A stretch of DNA of 64,000 nucleotides from Flavobacterium aquariorum. Its GTDB lineage: Bacteria > Bacteroidota > Bacteroidia > Flavobacteriales > Flavobacteriaceae. Made by a program: the position numbers and the translations under genes. Each line of letters opens with the position of its first letter. Within the stretch, counting starts at the first letter, position 1. The notes below the pieces were generated by a model. That model saw nothing but the letters and a program-made list of their open reading frames with translations, was not told where the DNA came from and made no database searches. Shown piece after piece: positions 25,526-35,263 of the stretch. Location: NCBI RefSeq assembly GCF_003254745.1, contig NZ_QKXH01000001.1, positions 310,001-374,000 of the forward strand, given 5' to 3'.

Positions 25526-26386
25526 TTATCCTTTCAAAGCTTCTGCTCCACCAACAATCTCGAGGATTTCATTAGTAATAGCTGCCTGACGTGCTTTATT
25601 GTAAGTCAATTTCAATTGGTCTCTCAAGTCTGTTGCGTTGTCTGTTGCTTTATGCATTGCAGTCATACGTGCTCCGTGCTCTGAGGCGAAAGAATCACGA
25701 ATACCTTTGTACAATTGTGTTTTCAAAGCTTTTGGAATCAAAGTCAAAACAATTTCATCCTTTGCAGGTTCGAAAATGTAATCACCTGCTGAAACAGGTT
25801 TATCAGATTGAATAGGTGCTAATGGCAAAAATTGTTCTGTTTGTACAATTTGAGTAGCTGCATTTTTAAATTGATTGTAAACCAATTCTATTCTGTCATA
25901 CTCACCAGTAACAAATTTTTGAGTCAACGTTTCTGCAATAACAGCAACATTATCAAAAGTCAAATGATCAAAAATTGCACTTTGATTGTCAATTACGTTC
26001 AAAGTTTTTGATAAAATATCGTTTCCTTTTTTACCGATAGCAAAAATATCTACTTGTTTACCAGCATAATATTCAGAACGGTTTTTAGCTTCCTTAATTA
26101 CATTCGTATTAAAAGCACCGCACAAACCTCTATTAGAAGTGATAGCAACAATTAAAACTTTTTTTACCTCACGTTGTGTAGTAAATTCTCCACCAACATC
26201 TCCATCAAGAGAAGCTGAAAGATTTTGTAATAATTCCGTTAATTTTTCGGCATAAGGGCGCATTGCAGTGATCGCATCTTGTGCTTTCTTTAGCTTTGCT
26301 GCAGAAACCATTTTCATTGCCGATGTAATCTGCATCGTAGATGAAATGGAAGTAATTCTATTACGGATTTCCTTTAAGTTTGCCAT
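25526..26386 (-). CDS. atpG: ATP synthase F1 subunit gamma
   Basis: 286 residues, the usual length. The N-terminal MANLKEIRNRITSISSTMQITSAMKMVSAAKLKKAQDA and a C-terminal MTAMHKATDNATDL helix are the conserved rotor-shaft elements. Gamma is the rotating central stalk linking the c-ring to the catalytic head. Last gene of the unit; no atpD or atpC follows, and the terminator lies right behind it. Confidence 0.97.
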   Translation of the reverse strand: MANLKEIRNRITSISSTMQITSAMKMVSAAKLKKAQDAITAMRPYAEKLTELLQNLSASLDGDVGGEFTTQREVKKVLIVAITSNRGLCGAFNTNVIKEAKNRSEYYAGKQVDIFAIGKKGNDILSKTLNVIDNQSAIFDHLTFDNVAVIAETLTQKFVTGEYDRIELVYNQFKNAATQIVQTEQFLPLAPIQSDKPVSAGDYIFEPAKDEIVLTLIPKALKTQLYKGIRDSFASEHGARMTAMHKATDNATDLRDQLKLTYNKARQAAITNEILEIVGGAEALKG

Positions 26387-26410
26387 TTTATTTTTAAGTA
26401 AATAGTAAGA

Positions 26411-26449
26411 AGTAACTAGTGACTAGCTCTTCGCCAATCACTAATTACT
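26411..26449. repeat. Hairpin spacer between atpA and atpG
   Basis: AGTAACTAGTGA (26411-26422) pairs with TCACTAATTACT (26438-26449) with one mismatch. It fills most of the 73-base spacer. Confidence 0.5.
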
Positions 26450-26459
26450 ATTAACTAGA

Positions 26460-28037
26460 TTAGTTATATTTCGCTGAAATTTCTTTTGCAACAGTTTCAA
26501 GTACGTCTGTAATTTCATCTGTTAATTTTCCTGCTTTCAAAGCATCAAGAGTAGCTCTGTGTTTGTTGTTCAAAAATTCCAAGAAATCTTTCTCAAATTC
26601 TTTTACTTTATTCACAGGAACATTTCTCAATAAGTTTTTAGATCCAGCATAGATAATTGCAACTTGGTCTTCAACTGTATAAGGGTCATTCAAACCTTGT
26701 TTCAAGATTTCAACGTTTCTTTTTCCTTTTTCAATTACGTTCAATGTAACAGCATCAAGATCAGAACCGAATTTAGCAAACGCTTCCAATTCACGGAATT
26801 GTGCTTGATCCAATTTCAAAGTACCTGCTACTTTTTTCATTGATTTAATTTGAGCATTACCTCCAACACGAGATACAGAAATACCTACGTTAATCGCTGG
26901 ACGAACCCCAGAGTTAAACAAATCTCCATCCAAGAAAATTTGACCATCTGTAATTGAAATTACGTTTGTTGGGATGTATGCTGATACGTCACCTGCTTGT
27001 GTTTCGATAATTGGCAATGCTGTCAAAGAACCTCCACCTTTAACGATTCCTTTCAAAGAATCTGGTAAATCGTTCATGTCTTTTGCAATTCCATCATCAG
27101 CAATCACCTTACAAGCACGCTCTAATAAACGAGAGTGTAAGTAGAAAACGTCTCCAGGATATGCTTCACGTCCCGGTGGTCTTCTCAATAAAAGAGAAAC
27201 CTCACGGTATGCAACTGCTTGTTTAGACAAATCATCATAAACAATTAAAGCTGGACGACCAGAATCTCTAAAATATTCTCCAATAGCAGCACCTGCGAAA
27301 GGAGCGTAAACTTGCATTGGAGCTGGATCAGAAGCATTTGCTGCCACGATCACTGTATAAGCCATTGCTCCTTTTTCTTCTAATGTTTTTGCAATTCCTG
27401 CAACAGTAGAAGCTTTTTGACCAATAGCAACATAGATACAAAATACTGGTTTCCCAGCATCGTAAAATTCTTTTTGATTTAAGATGGTATCAATACAAAC
27501 AGTAGATTTTCCTGTTTGACGGTCACCAATAACCAACTCACGTTGTCCACGACCAACTGGGATCATAGCATCAACAGCTTTTACACCTGTTTGCAAAGGC
27601 TCAGTTACTGGTTGACGGAAGATAACTCCAGGAGCTTTTCTTTCTAAAGGCATTTCGAATAATTCACCACCGATTGGTCCTTTTCCATCAATTGGAAAAC
27701 CAAGAGTGTTAACTACACGTCCTACCATTCCTTCTCCTGTTTTAAGGGAAGCAATACGTTGTGTTCTTTTTGCAGTAGATCCTTCTTTGATTCCTGTTGA
27801 AGGTCCTAAAAGTACCACCCCAACATTGTCTTGTTCAAGGTTCAAAACGATAGCCTCTAATCCGTTTTCGAATTCAACTAATTCACCGTATTGAACATTT
27901 GAAAGCCCATAAATAAGAGCAATACCATCTCCAACTTGAAGCACTGTTCCTACTTCCTCTAGCGTAGCACCAGATTCAAACCCTTCTACTTGCTTTCTTA
28001 ATATTGCTGATATTTCAGCAGGTTTAATTTCCGCCAT
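26460..28037 (-). CDS. atpA: ATP synthase F1 subunit alpha
   Basis: 525 residues with Walker [10 protein letters not shown] (171-179), the nucleotide-binding [20 protein letters not shown], and the Arg-rich [14 protein letters not shown] loop that carries the arginine finger. Alpha forms the non-catalytic part of the F1 hexamer and completes the catalytic sites. Downstream of atpH by 36 bases. Confidence 0.98.
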   Translation of the reverse strand: MAEIKPAEISAILRKQVEGFESGATLEEVGTVLQVGDGIALIYGLSNVQYGELVEFENGLEAIVLNLEQDNVGVVLLGPSTGIKEGSTAKRTQRIASLKTGEGMVGRVVNTLGFPIDGKGPIGGELFEMPLERKAPGVIFRQPVTEPLQTGVKAVDAMIPVGRGQRELVIGDRQTGKSTVCIDTILNQKEFYDAGKPVFCIYVAIGQKASTVAGIAKTLEEKGAMAYTVIVAANASDPAPMQVYAPFAGAAIGEYFRDSGRPALIVYDDLSKQAVAYREVSLLLRRPPGREAYPGDVFYLHSRLLERACKVIADDGIAKDMNDLPDSLKGIVKGGGSLTALPIIETQAGDVSAYIPTNVISITDGQIFLDGDLFNSGVRPAINVGISVSRVGGNAQIKSMKKVAGTLKLDQAQFRELEAFAKFGSDLDAVTLNVIEKGKRNVEILKQGLNDPYTVEDQVAIIYAGSKNLLRNVPVNKVKEFEKDFLEFLNNKHRATLDALKAGKLTDEITDVLETVAKEISAKYN

Positions 28038-28073
28038 CTTAATTTATAATTTAGACACTAATGTGTAATAAAA

Positions 28074-28607
28074 CTAATTACTTAACTCTCTTTTTAATAT
28101 TTGTAATCTGTTGGCAACAGAAGCATTATACTGCTGATCACCTATTCTTAATATAAATCCTCCAATTATAGAAGGATCTACAGTATTTTCGATTGTGATT
28201 TTTTTATCAGAAAGTGTTGCTATTTTAGCCAAAACTTTAGCTTCAAGCGCAGCATCCATAGCAATAGCTGTAGTTACTTTTGCTACTTCAACATTATTCA
28301 TGATATCAAACAATTTGCTATACTCTGCAGCAATGACATCTAGAATTTCAAATCTTTTGTTTTCAAATAACAAATGAAGTAAACCCTTGGTTACATTATC
28401 AACAGTAGCAAAAACTTCTAAAAGTGCTTTCTCTTTCACTTCCACTTTAATGGTTGGATTTTGAATAAAAGTACTCAACTCCAAATTACCCTTAATCGTT
28501 GAAGCAATAGATTTCATGTCATTATTCACAGCTTCAGACACTCCTTTTGAATTGGATAAATCTAAAATTGCGGTTGCATAACGAATTGCTGCTCTAGTAC
28601 TTGCCAT
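28074..28607 (-). CDS. atpH: ATP synthase F1 subunit delta
   Basis: 177 residues, delta/OSCP family: MASTRAAIRYATAILDL start and the C-terminal VDPSIIGGFILRIGDQQYNASV motif. It links the peripheral stalk to the alpha3beta3 head. Two bases after atpF. Confidence 0.96.
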   Translation of the reverse strand: MASTRAAIRYATAILDLSNSKGVSEAVNNDMKSIASTIKGNLELSTFIQNPTIKVEVKEKALLEVFATVDNVTKGLLHLLFENKRFEILDVIAAEYSKLFDIMNNVEVAKVTTAIAMDAALEAKVLAKIATLSDKKITIENTVDPSIIGGFILRIGDQQYNASVANRLQILKRELSN

Positions 28608-28609
28608 GA

Positions 28610-29110
28610 TTAGTTCAATTTTACGTCACCTAATAATTTCTCAACCAGTTTAGTTTGAGCTTCTTTATTAGATAATTCTTCTTTTAATAATTTTTCAGCA
28701 ATACTTAAAGACAAAGTTGAAACTTGTAATTTCAATTCAGCCATAGCTGCATTCTTTTCGCTTTCAATTGCAGCTTTTGCTTGATCAATCATTTTTTGAC
28801 CTTGAGCTTGAGCTTCAGTTTTTGCATCATCGACCATTTTATCTTTCATTTCACGAGCATCTTTAAGCATGTTGTCACGCTCTAATCTAGCTTCTTGTAA
28901 AATACGTTGGTTGTCAGCTTGCAAGTTTTGCATTTCTTTTCTAGCGTTTTCAGCAGAAAGCAAAGCATTTTTAATTCCTTCTTCTCTATCATTTACAGCA
29001 TCAAGAATAGGTTTCCAAGCGAATTTTTTCAATAAGAATATTAATCCGATAAATATTAATACTTGCCAGAAAAACAAACCTAACTCAAACTGATTTATTA
29101 ACTTTTCCAT
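28610..29110 (-). CDS. atpF: ATP synthase F0 subunit b
   Basis: 166 residues with one N-terminal membrane segment (LGLFFWQVLIFIGLIFLLKKFAW), then a charged coiled coil (RKEMQNLQADNQRILQEAR) that dimerises as the peripheral stalk. Two bases before atpH; a strong hairpin lies between it and atpE. Confidence 0.96.
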   Translation of the reverse strand: MEKLINQFELGLFFWQVLIFIGLIFLLKKFAWKPILDAVNDREEGIKNALLSAENARKEMQNLQADNQRILQEARLERDNMLKDAREMKDKMVDDAKTEAQAQGQKMIDQAKAAIESEKNAAMAELKLQVSTLSLSIAEKLLKEELSNKEAQTKLVEKLLGDVKLN

Positions 29111-29183
29111 TTTTTATAAATTGTAAATTGTATTTTTAAAAATAAAATTTAATCTGTTTAATATAATTTTCAACATTTAATTA

Positions 29184-29220
29184 AAACAATAGTTACAACC
29201 AACCGTTGTAACTATTGTTT
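29184..29220 (-). promoter_or_regulatory. Perfect 16-bp stem between atpE and atpF
   Basis: AAACAATAGTTACAAC (29184-29199) is fully complementary to GTTGTAACTATTGTTT (29205-29220), with a 5-base loop. It lies 17 bases after the atpE stop in the same operon; the downstream run on the minus strand is TTTTAATTAA, so it could be a partial terminator or an mRNA-stabilising structure. Confidence 0.7.
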
Positions 29221-29236
29221 GTTTTTTAAGTCCTAA

Positions 29237-29428
29237 TTAAGCTGCGAATAACGCTGCGAAACCAATACCTTCAATAAGTGCAGCTGCAATAAGCATAGCT
29301 GTTTGGATTTTTCCAGAAGCTTCTGGTTGACGAGCAATAGCATCCATTGCTGAACCACCAATTCTACCAATTCCTAAACCTGCTCCAATTACAATTAATC
29401 CTGCTCCTACGAAATTTAAACCTTCCAT
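29237..29428 (-). CDS. atpE: ATP synthase F0 subunit c
   Basis: 63 residues from the ATG at 29428; the open frame is longer, but MEGLNFVGAGLIVIGAGLGI is the right start for a c-subunit. Two membrane helices flank the polar loop IARQPEA. The proton-carrying carboxylate is Glu53 in ALIEGIGF. The subunits form the rotating c-ring. The ring size cannot be read from the sequence. Confidence 0.96.
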   Translation of the reverse strand: MEGLNFVGAGLIVIGAGLGIGRIGGSAMDAIARQPEASGKIQTAMLIAAALIEGIGFAALFAA

Positions 29429-29523
29429 AATATATATATTAAAAATTAAACATTCTTTTTTATGGCTTAATCGATAATTTGTTAAATCGTTGAATCGGTT
29501 AAACAAATTAACTGCTAAACATT

Positions 29524-30678
29524 TTAGTGATGAGCTTCCTCATGATGATGCTCTTCCACCGCCATACCGAAATACAAAGCAGAAAGCAAGGTAAAAATAT
29601 ACGCTTGTAAAAACGCAACTAATATTTCAAGAATAGAAAGTGCAAATGACAAACCAAATGATAAACTGCTTCCTATCCAACTTTTGAATATAAACATCAA
29701 ACCAATAATACTCATCAATACAATGTGTCCAGCAAAAATATTCGCGTACAAACGTATCATTAATGAAAATGGTTTAATAACTACTCCTAACAATTCTATT
29801 GGAGCCAATACAATACGCATCGGTTTTGGCACACCCGGCATCCAAAAAATGTGTCCCCAATAATTTTTATTGGCAGTAAGGTTTGTAATTAAAAACGTTA
29901 ATATAGCTAATGAAAATGTAATAGTAAGATTCCCTGTTACATTAATACCGAATGGCATCAAACCGAAAATATTTAAAAACAATATGAAGAAAAAGATAGT
30001 TAATAAATAACTCATGTATTTCTTGTAATGTTTCTCTCCAATATTTGGAATAGCAATCTCGTCACGAATAAACAATACAACCGGCTCAAATATGCGACCT
30101 GCTCCAGAAGCAATTCCATTGTTCTTAGCATATGATTTTGCCAAACCTGTAAAAATGAAAAACATCAAAACCGCTGCAATTAATATTGACAAAACAGATT
30201 TTGTAATTGACAAATCCAAAGGACGCACATTTGTAGGGTGCCCTGATTTTTCATCTTCGGTAATTGTACCGGCAGCATCAGTTTTGTAAATTTTTCCGTC
30301 GTGGTGATTTATTTTATAGAAATTTCCATTTGATTCGGCAACTGCTTCTCCATGTTCAAATTTTGAAGAAGAGAAAATTTGAAAACCATTATCATAAATA
30401 ATAATAGGTAATGAAAAACCATAATGAACTCCAGTTTCATCATCTTGAAAAAAAGAAAATTCATGAGAATCTAAAACGTGGTGTTTTATAAATGCTTTTA
30501 CTTTAGATTTCACATCTGTTGGTTCAGCATGTGCTTCGTGGCTTGCTTCTGCACCTTCATGTGCTACTACAGTTTGAACAATTGTAGTGTCCTTTTCAGG
30601 ATTTGCCATACTAATAAAAGGAAGACATATAACGAAAGTCGCTATAATAAATCTAAGTGCTTTGTTGGAAATCACCAT
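29524..30678 (-). CDS. atpB: ATP synthase F0 subunit a
   Basis: 384 residues, longer than typical because of a signal-like leader and a periplasmic histidine-rich N-terminal extension (HEGAEASHEAHAEPTD) seen in Bacteroidota. Membrane segments in the C-terminal two thirds include SLMIRLYANIFAGHIVL with the essential arginine. It forms the proton half-channels. A histidine-rich tail (EEHHHEEAHH) ends the protein, unusual but seen in relatives. Confidence 0.96.
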   Translation of the reverse strand: MVISNKALRFIIATFVICLPFISMANPEKDTTIVQTVVAHEGAEASHEAHAEPTDVKSKVKAFIKHHVLDSHEFSFFQDDETGVHYGFSLPIIIYDNGFQIFSSSKFEHGEAVAESNGNFYKINHHDGKIYKTDAAGTITEDEKSGHPTNVRPLDLSITKSVLSILIAAVLMFFIFTGLAKSYAKNNGIASGAGRIFEPVVLFIRDEIAIPNIGEKHYKKYMSYLLTIFFFILFLNIFGLMPFGINVTGNLTITFSLAILTFLITNLTANKNYWGHIFWMPGVPKPMRIVLAPIELLGVVIKPFSLMIRLYANIFAGHIVLMSIIGLMFIFKSWIGSSLSFGLSFALSILEILVAFLQAYIFTLLSALYFGMAVEEHHHEEAHH

Positions 30679-30797
30679 ATCTCTTAAATATCTTATTTTT
30701 TAACGATTCTAAAATTTGGTGCAAAGGTACATTTTTTATTAATACTCAAAAGCATATAAAAGTATTTTTTTGAGAATTTGATTCACAGAGGTATTGA

Positions 30798-31190
30798 TTA
30801 TTGCTTTTCGTTTACTAAGCGTATTGTAAAAAGGGTCTCAATTGTTAAAAAGACAATAAACAATATAAGAAAATTTATTCTTTCGGTAGGATCATTGGGT
30901 TTTGGAATTTGCAATAATGGTCTCAAAATCAAATAACAAAAAACCATCTTTATACTTGTCGCCAAAAGGAAAGACATTCCAACATTATCAAAACTTCTTT
31001 CCCTTATTGTTAACAAAACTTTAAAAATAATAGCCGACAAAACGAAGAAAAACAAATAAAGCGTTTCAAGAGAATAGTGAAAGGTCTCTTGGTTAATATT
31101 AAAACCATAGAAAACCATCTTATGAATCGTGTATAATAGGAATGAAAGACCCAATAAAGTTAAAAATGGGAGCGTTTTTTTAAGGTTCAT
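30798..31190 (-). CDS. Small membrane protein ahead of the atp genes (DUF6168-like)
   Basis: 130 residues with about four hydrophobic helices (FLTLLGLSFLLYTIHKMVF, LYLFFFVLSAIIFKVLL, MSFLLATSIKMVFCYLIL, INFLILFIVFLTIETLF). It matches in size and place the DUF6168 proteins of Flavobacteriaceae, from memory. Position between the atpZ-like gene and atpB suggests it aids F0 assembly, like AtpI in other bacteria; this is inference. Confidence 0.75.
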   Translation of the reverse strand: MNLKKTLPFLTLLGLSFLLYTIHKMVFYGFNINQETFHYSLETLYLFFFVLSAIIFKVLLTIRERSFDNVGMSFLLATSIKMVFCYLILRPLLQIPKPNDPTERINFLILFIVFLTIETLFTIRLVNEKQ

Positions 31191-31203
31191 TATGCTTTTG
31201 CTT

Positions 31204-31437
31204 TTACTGTTTTTTGTTGATTTCGTTTACTTGCCGGATAACATTATAGAGTGCCAAAACAACACCTACCATTACCATCACTTTTACATAATAAACTTTT
31301 GTACTGGGATGGTTTTCGTCCAACCAATTTCCAAAATAGGCAAACAGGTAAATTATAATTCCCATTTGTATTGGGATATTAATCAAGGCCAACCATTTAT
31401 TGTAGTTGTTCTTTTTGGGGTCATTATTAGTCGGCAC
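31204..31437 (-). CDS. AtpZ/AtpI family protein
   Basis: 77 residues with two membrane helices (NIPIQMGIIIYLFAYFGNWL and a second around VKVMVMVGVVLALYNVI), the pattern of AtpZ/AtpI proteins that precede atp operons and help c-ring assembly or Mg import. Its start overlaps the bactofilin end by 11 bases, so the two are translated together. Confidence 0.85.
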   Translation of the reverse strand: MPTNNDPKKNNYNKWLALINIPIQMGIIIYLFAYFGNWLDENHPSTKVYYVKVMVMVGVVLALYNVIRQVNEINKKQ

Positions 31438-31810
31438 TTTTTATCCCTTTAGTAGTGTTAGATAACATAACACAGGATGCATTGAAAGTGGCACCTGGCT
31501 CTACAGATAATTTACCTATAATAACTTCTCCAATAATACTGGCCGATTCTTTAATGTTCAAGGTGTCCTCAATCTGAATTTTTCCCTCAAATTTCCCTTC
31601 AATGTCTGCCATGTTACAAATGATATCACCTTTGACACTTCCTGCAGGCCCAATCACTAATTTTCCGTTGGATGTAAAATTCCCTATCAGTTCACCATCT
31701 AATCTAAAATCAGCTGGCGAAATTATGTCTCCATGTATTGTTGTACCTTCTACAATTCTATTAGTTTTTCCTAAAAGATCTGTGTAGGATTTTGGTTTTT
31801 TATCAAACAT
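31427..31810 (-). CDS. Bactofilin (polymer-forming cytoskeletal protein)
   Basis: 127 residues with the right-handed beta-helix repeats of the bactofilin (DUF583) family: VEGTTIHGDIISPADFRLDG, GDIICNMADIEGKFEGKI, NIKESASIIGEVIIGKLS. Bactofilins polymerise without nucleotides and scaffold cell-shape or envelope proteins. It overlaps the atpZ-like gene and follows the sprE-like gene by 2 bases. Confidence 0.92.
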   Translation of the reverse strand: MFDKKPKSYTDLLGKTNRIVEGTTIHGDIISPADFRLDGELIGNFTSNGKLVIGPAGSVKGDIICNMADIEGKFEGKIQIEDTLNIKESASIIGEVIIGKLSVEPGATFNASCVMLSNTTKGIKSAD

Positions 31811-31812
31811 AA

Positions 31813-34434
31813 TTACGGTTTTTTAATTGAAAGAAACTCTTCAAGATTTTTCTTGATTTGAATTATTTTATAATTTTCATTTGAAATGACAATTCCAGGC
31901 TGACTAATTTTGTATTTTTCATTTTCTGCAAAAAGAGCAGCTACAAATTGGGCATACGATTGGGAATGGATTCCTTGAATAGAAATGAAGCTTTCTTTTT
32001 CGGTATAAGAATCACACGTATATTTTAATTTCTCCACATTTTCATTGGCAAAAAACAAAGCCAATTTGGTTTCGATTGCCAAAGCAGTTTTGTCATCATT
32101 TTTATCAATTCTAAAAATAACCTTCCAGTTTTTAGAATCAACAGTACTGAAACTCATTTTTTCCAAAAGCGGAATTTGCGTTTTAAGAATTTCAATTGCA
32201 TCTTTTCCTTCATTACTGTTGGCATAATTATCGGCTACATATTGTATTGCTTTTTTATAAGCTTCCAATCCATATAATTTCCCGATGGTATACGCTTTTA
32301 GCAATTCAAATTTTGGGACAATGGCTTCCCCTGTGAAATTATTGATTAAACCATCCACTTGTTGTAAAACAGAAGTAAAATATTCCTGCTTGTACAATCG
32401 GTACAGATTGTCATATTCTCCCTCAGGTGTATTACTCCCAACACCCTCTTGTGGACTGGAATTGGTAATGATTTGTGCATAACGGGAATTAGGATATTGA
32501 CTTACTATTTCATTTTTGATCGATTCTGCTTTCGTCGGATCGGTAATTTCATATATCTTATATAAATTGTATTTCGTAGGAAGAATTAATTTTTCCTCTG
32601 GTTGATACAATAATAATTGCTCCAATCTAGCCGAGGCCAAATTATATTCTTTGAATTTTTCTTTGTAAATAACTCCCAATTGATAGTACACTGCATTCCT
32701 TTCTTTAGTAATACTGTCAATTGCTATTTGTGATTTTGGCAATTGCTTTAGATAATAGTCTGTGGTGTATTTTTCATTTACTTCTGTCGACACTATTGGG
32801 CTATCCGTAGTCTCATCCACCGCATTACTTCCAGGTGTATTTTGATTTTGATTCGTTCCAGACGAAACTCTCCAATAACCATTTTGGGCTCTGTTACCCC
32901 ATATTTTTTTAAACTCTATCTTTCCGTAAGCAACTGTGTTGGGGTTATAAAAATAGAATATATTGGAAGTTGTTGCTGGATTACTATTCGTTGGCGGTGC
33001 AAAAGAAGGCGGACTCGCCACTTGAACATTTTGATTTGAGGTTGCATCATTAGGTATATTTGTCCCGGTATTTAATGCAATATTGTCATTTATTTTCTTT
33101 TGTTTCTCGGCTAGCAGTTTTTTAAGCTCATCGCTGTTTTTTAATTTTTGAATGTAATTCTCATAATACACTACTTGTTCCGGTCCCTTTAAAGAAGTAA
33201 CGTAGATAATACTGTCATTTCTTTTGGCAATAGCCTCATTGACAATGGCTTCATCCAAGTTTTTTCTAATTTTAGAAATCTGAAGATATTCTCTGGTTTT
33301 CGGATCCAATAATTCCAAAGATTTGTCATAGCTCTTGGCCGCAAAAAGATAATCAGTGTGTTTGAAATATAAATTTCCAATATTTCTATAGTTGGAAGCA
33401 TTCAAATATGGGTCGGAAGATTTGGCATCCAAAGAAGCATTATAATACTCTAATGCCTTTTCTTTCTCATTATTATTATCATAAAAAATTCCAATGTTAT
33501 GGTAAATCACATCCAAATAGGGTCTGTTTTCTCTGTCTTCCATGATTTTTTTGGATTTTTTGACAAATAAATCATAGTCTTCCCCTTGATAATTATTGAG
33601 TTTCGCTTTTTTGGCGTAAGCTTGAATAACAAATTTTCTTTCGGCTTTTCTATTCATATCAATAACCGTTTGATAAAAATAAATAGCACTGTCTTTTTGA
33701 CCTGATTCTTCATACAATTGTCCCAGCAAAAAAGAATAACGCTCTTTTTCCTCATGGATTTTGGTATAGTCATTCGCCAATTTAAGCTTAACGATTGCGC
33801 TGTCCTTTTCTTCAATATTCAAAAAGGCACTTGCTAAAATAGCGTTTGCATTAGCAAATTCTTGCTTTTTTAAATCGTTATCCTTGATGAGTTTTGAAGT
33901 GTTTTTTATAGCCAAAACATCATTACCTAAACGAACATTTGTTTTTTCACGCCACATTTTGGCATCATAGATATTGCTGCTGTTGGGATACTTATAAAGA
34001 ATGTAATTAAATGCATCCAACGCAGGAATAAATCTTTGATCATAATACCTTGCTTTTCCAAGCAATAAATAGGCTTCATCAATTTGATAGTTCTTTTCTC
34101 GACCGCCAATATTCATGGAATGTTTTTGGATCGCTTTGGTTGCTTTGGCCTCGGCTAGTTCAAAATCGGCATTTTTGGGTTTACCATCAATGGGCACATC
34201 ATCACTGACTTGCATTTTCTCCACAGGTAAACGTTTCCAGAAATTTTCAACAGTGTTGTCGTTTATTCCTTTTACCCCTTTATCTAAAGCAATTTGTCCA
34301 TTGTACAATATATTGAGTTTTGTACTCAAAGCATGGGAATTTCTAGCCAAAAAAGTATCTTTCTTGGTAGAACAAGCTATCAAGAAAGATATTAATAATG
34401 TAGCTAAAATGTATTTTGATGTGTTGCTATTCAA
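31813..34434 (-). CDS. sprE: PorW/SprE-like type IX secretion TPR lipoprotein
   Basis: 873 residues. Lipoprotein signal ends LLISFLIACSTKKD with Cys21. The N-terminal half holds TPR-like pairs (for example EKALEYYNASLDAKSSDPYL and YLFAAKSYDKSLELLD), then a Pro/Asn-rich stretch (about residues 450-540) and a second repeat region. Length, lipoprotein nature and layout match SprE/PorW of F. johnsoniae, needed for type IX secretion and gliding. It opens the minus-strand unit that continues to the atp genes; I rely on family memory for the name. Confidence 0.83.
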   Translation of the reverse strand: MNSNTSKYILATLLISFLIACSTKKDTFLARNSHALSTKLNILYNGQIALDKGVKGINDNTVENFWKRLPVEKMQVSDDVPIDGKPKNADFELAEAKATKAIQKHSMNIGGREKNYQIDEAYLLLGKARYYDQRFIPALDAFNYILYKYPNSSNIYDAKMWREKTNVRLGNDVLAIKNTSKLIKDNDLKKQEFANANAILASAFLNIEEKDSAIVKLKLANDYTKIHEEKERYSFLLGQLYEESGQKDSAIYFYQTVIDMNRKAERKFVIQAYAKKAKLNNYQGEDYDLFVKKSKKIMEDRENRPYLDVIYHNIGIFYDNNNEKEKALEYYNASLDAKSSDPYLNASNYRNIGNLYFKHTDYLFAAKSYDKSLELLDPKTREYLQISKIRKNLDEAIVNEAIAKRNDSIIYVTSLKGPEQVVYYENYIQKLKNSDELKKLLAEKQKKINDNIALNTGTNIPNDATSNQNVQVASPPSFAPPTNSNPATTSNIFYFYNPNTVAYGKIEFKKIWGNRAQNGYWRVSSGTNQNQNTPGSNAVDETTDSPIVSTEVNEKYTTDYYLKQLPKSQIAIDSITKERNAVYYQLGVIYKEKFKEYNLASARLEQLLLYQPEEKLILPTKYNLYKIYEITDPTKAESIKNEIVSQYPNSRYAQIITNSSPQEGVGSNTPEGEYDNLYRLYKQEYFTSVLQQVDGLINNFTGEAIVPKFELLKAYTIGKLYGLEAYKKAIQYVADNYANSNEGKDAIEILKTQIPLLEKMSFSTVDSKNWKVIFRIDKNDDKTALAIETKLALFFANENVEKLKYTCDSYTEKESFISIQGIHSQSYAQFVAALFAENEKYKISQPGIVISNENYKIIQIKKNLEEFLSIKKP

Positions 34435-34521
34435 AGGAAAACGTTTAGGTCATTAAACTTGTAAAAAAGTATTTTAGTATAATGACTTGTAAAAATACGT
34501 TTCTTTTTGAAATATATAAAT

Positions 34522-35217
34522 TTAAACCGCAAAAAACAATTCCAATTCTTGGAGTGTCTCTTTTGTAGTTGGCATGTCTTTAACCAATTCACCTTTATTC
34601 AATGCTACAATTCTATCGCAAACCTCTACTGTATGCTGCAAATCATGACTAGAAACCAAAACAGTAATACTTGGGTTATCCGCCAATTCTTTGATGATTT
34701 TTTTTAATCTATTTACCGTTGTCGGGTCTAAATTGGCAAAAGGTTCATCCAAGATAATTACCTCTGGATTCCCTATTAATGTGGCGATGATCCCCACCTT
34801 TTTTTGGTTTCCTTTGGATAAATCGCGTAAGTATTTTTTATTTTTAAGAATTTCACCATTGAAAAATTCTTCATATCGAATCAATAACGCATCAACATCG
34901 GCTTTGTTTTGTCCTCTCAAATCACCAATAAAATAAAAATATTCTTCGGGAGTTAAGTAGCCTATCAAGAAACTCTCATCTAAAAATGAAGCTGTAAAAG
35001 GTTTCCAATCTTCACTAGTATTCACCTGAATTTCATTGTTTAAAACACAACCCGTTGTAGGCTGAATTAAATCCAATAATAAACTGAAAAAAGTGGTTTT
35101 TCCTGCGCCATTATTACCAACTAATCCAAAGCTCTGTCCTTTTGGAATTTCTAATGATTCTATATTCAATACGGTAGTCCCGCTATATTCTTTGGAAAGA
35201 TTATTTACTTGTATCAT
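34522..35217 (-). CDS. ABC transporter ATP-binding protein
   Basis: 231 residues. Walker A LVGNNGAGKTTF, signature DLSKGNQKKVGI, Walker B VIILDEPFANLDP, and the switch His in SSHDLQHT. The unusual LSKG signature (in place of LSGG) fits exporters of the gliding/antibiotic ABC-2 type. It pairs with the following membrane protein, 46 bases downstream on the minus strand in reverse order of position. Confidence 0.9.
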   Translation of the reverse strand: MIQVNNLSKEYSGTTVLNIESLEIPKGQSFGLVGNNGAGKTTFFSLLLDLIQPTTGCVLNNEIQVNTSEDWKPFTASFLDESFLIGYLTPEEYFYFIGDLRGQNKADVDALLIRYEEFFNGEILKNKKYLRDLSKGNQKKVGIIATLIGNPEVIILDEPFANLDPTTVNRLKKIIKELADNPSITVLVSSHDLQHTVEVCDRIVALNKGELVKDMPTTKETLQELELFFAV

Positions 35218-35263
35218 TTATTAAAGTTTAATCGTTGATTTGTTAATTTGCTCTTTTAATAAT

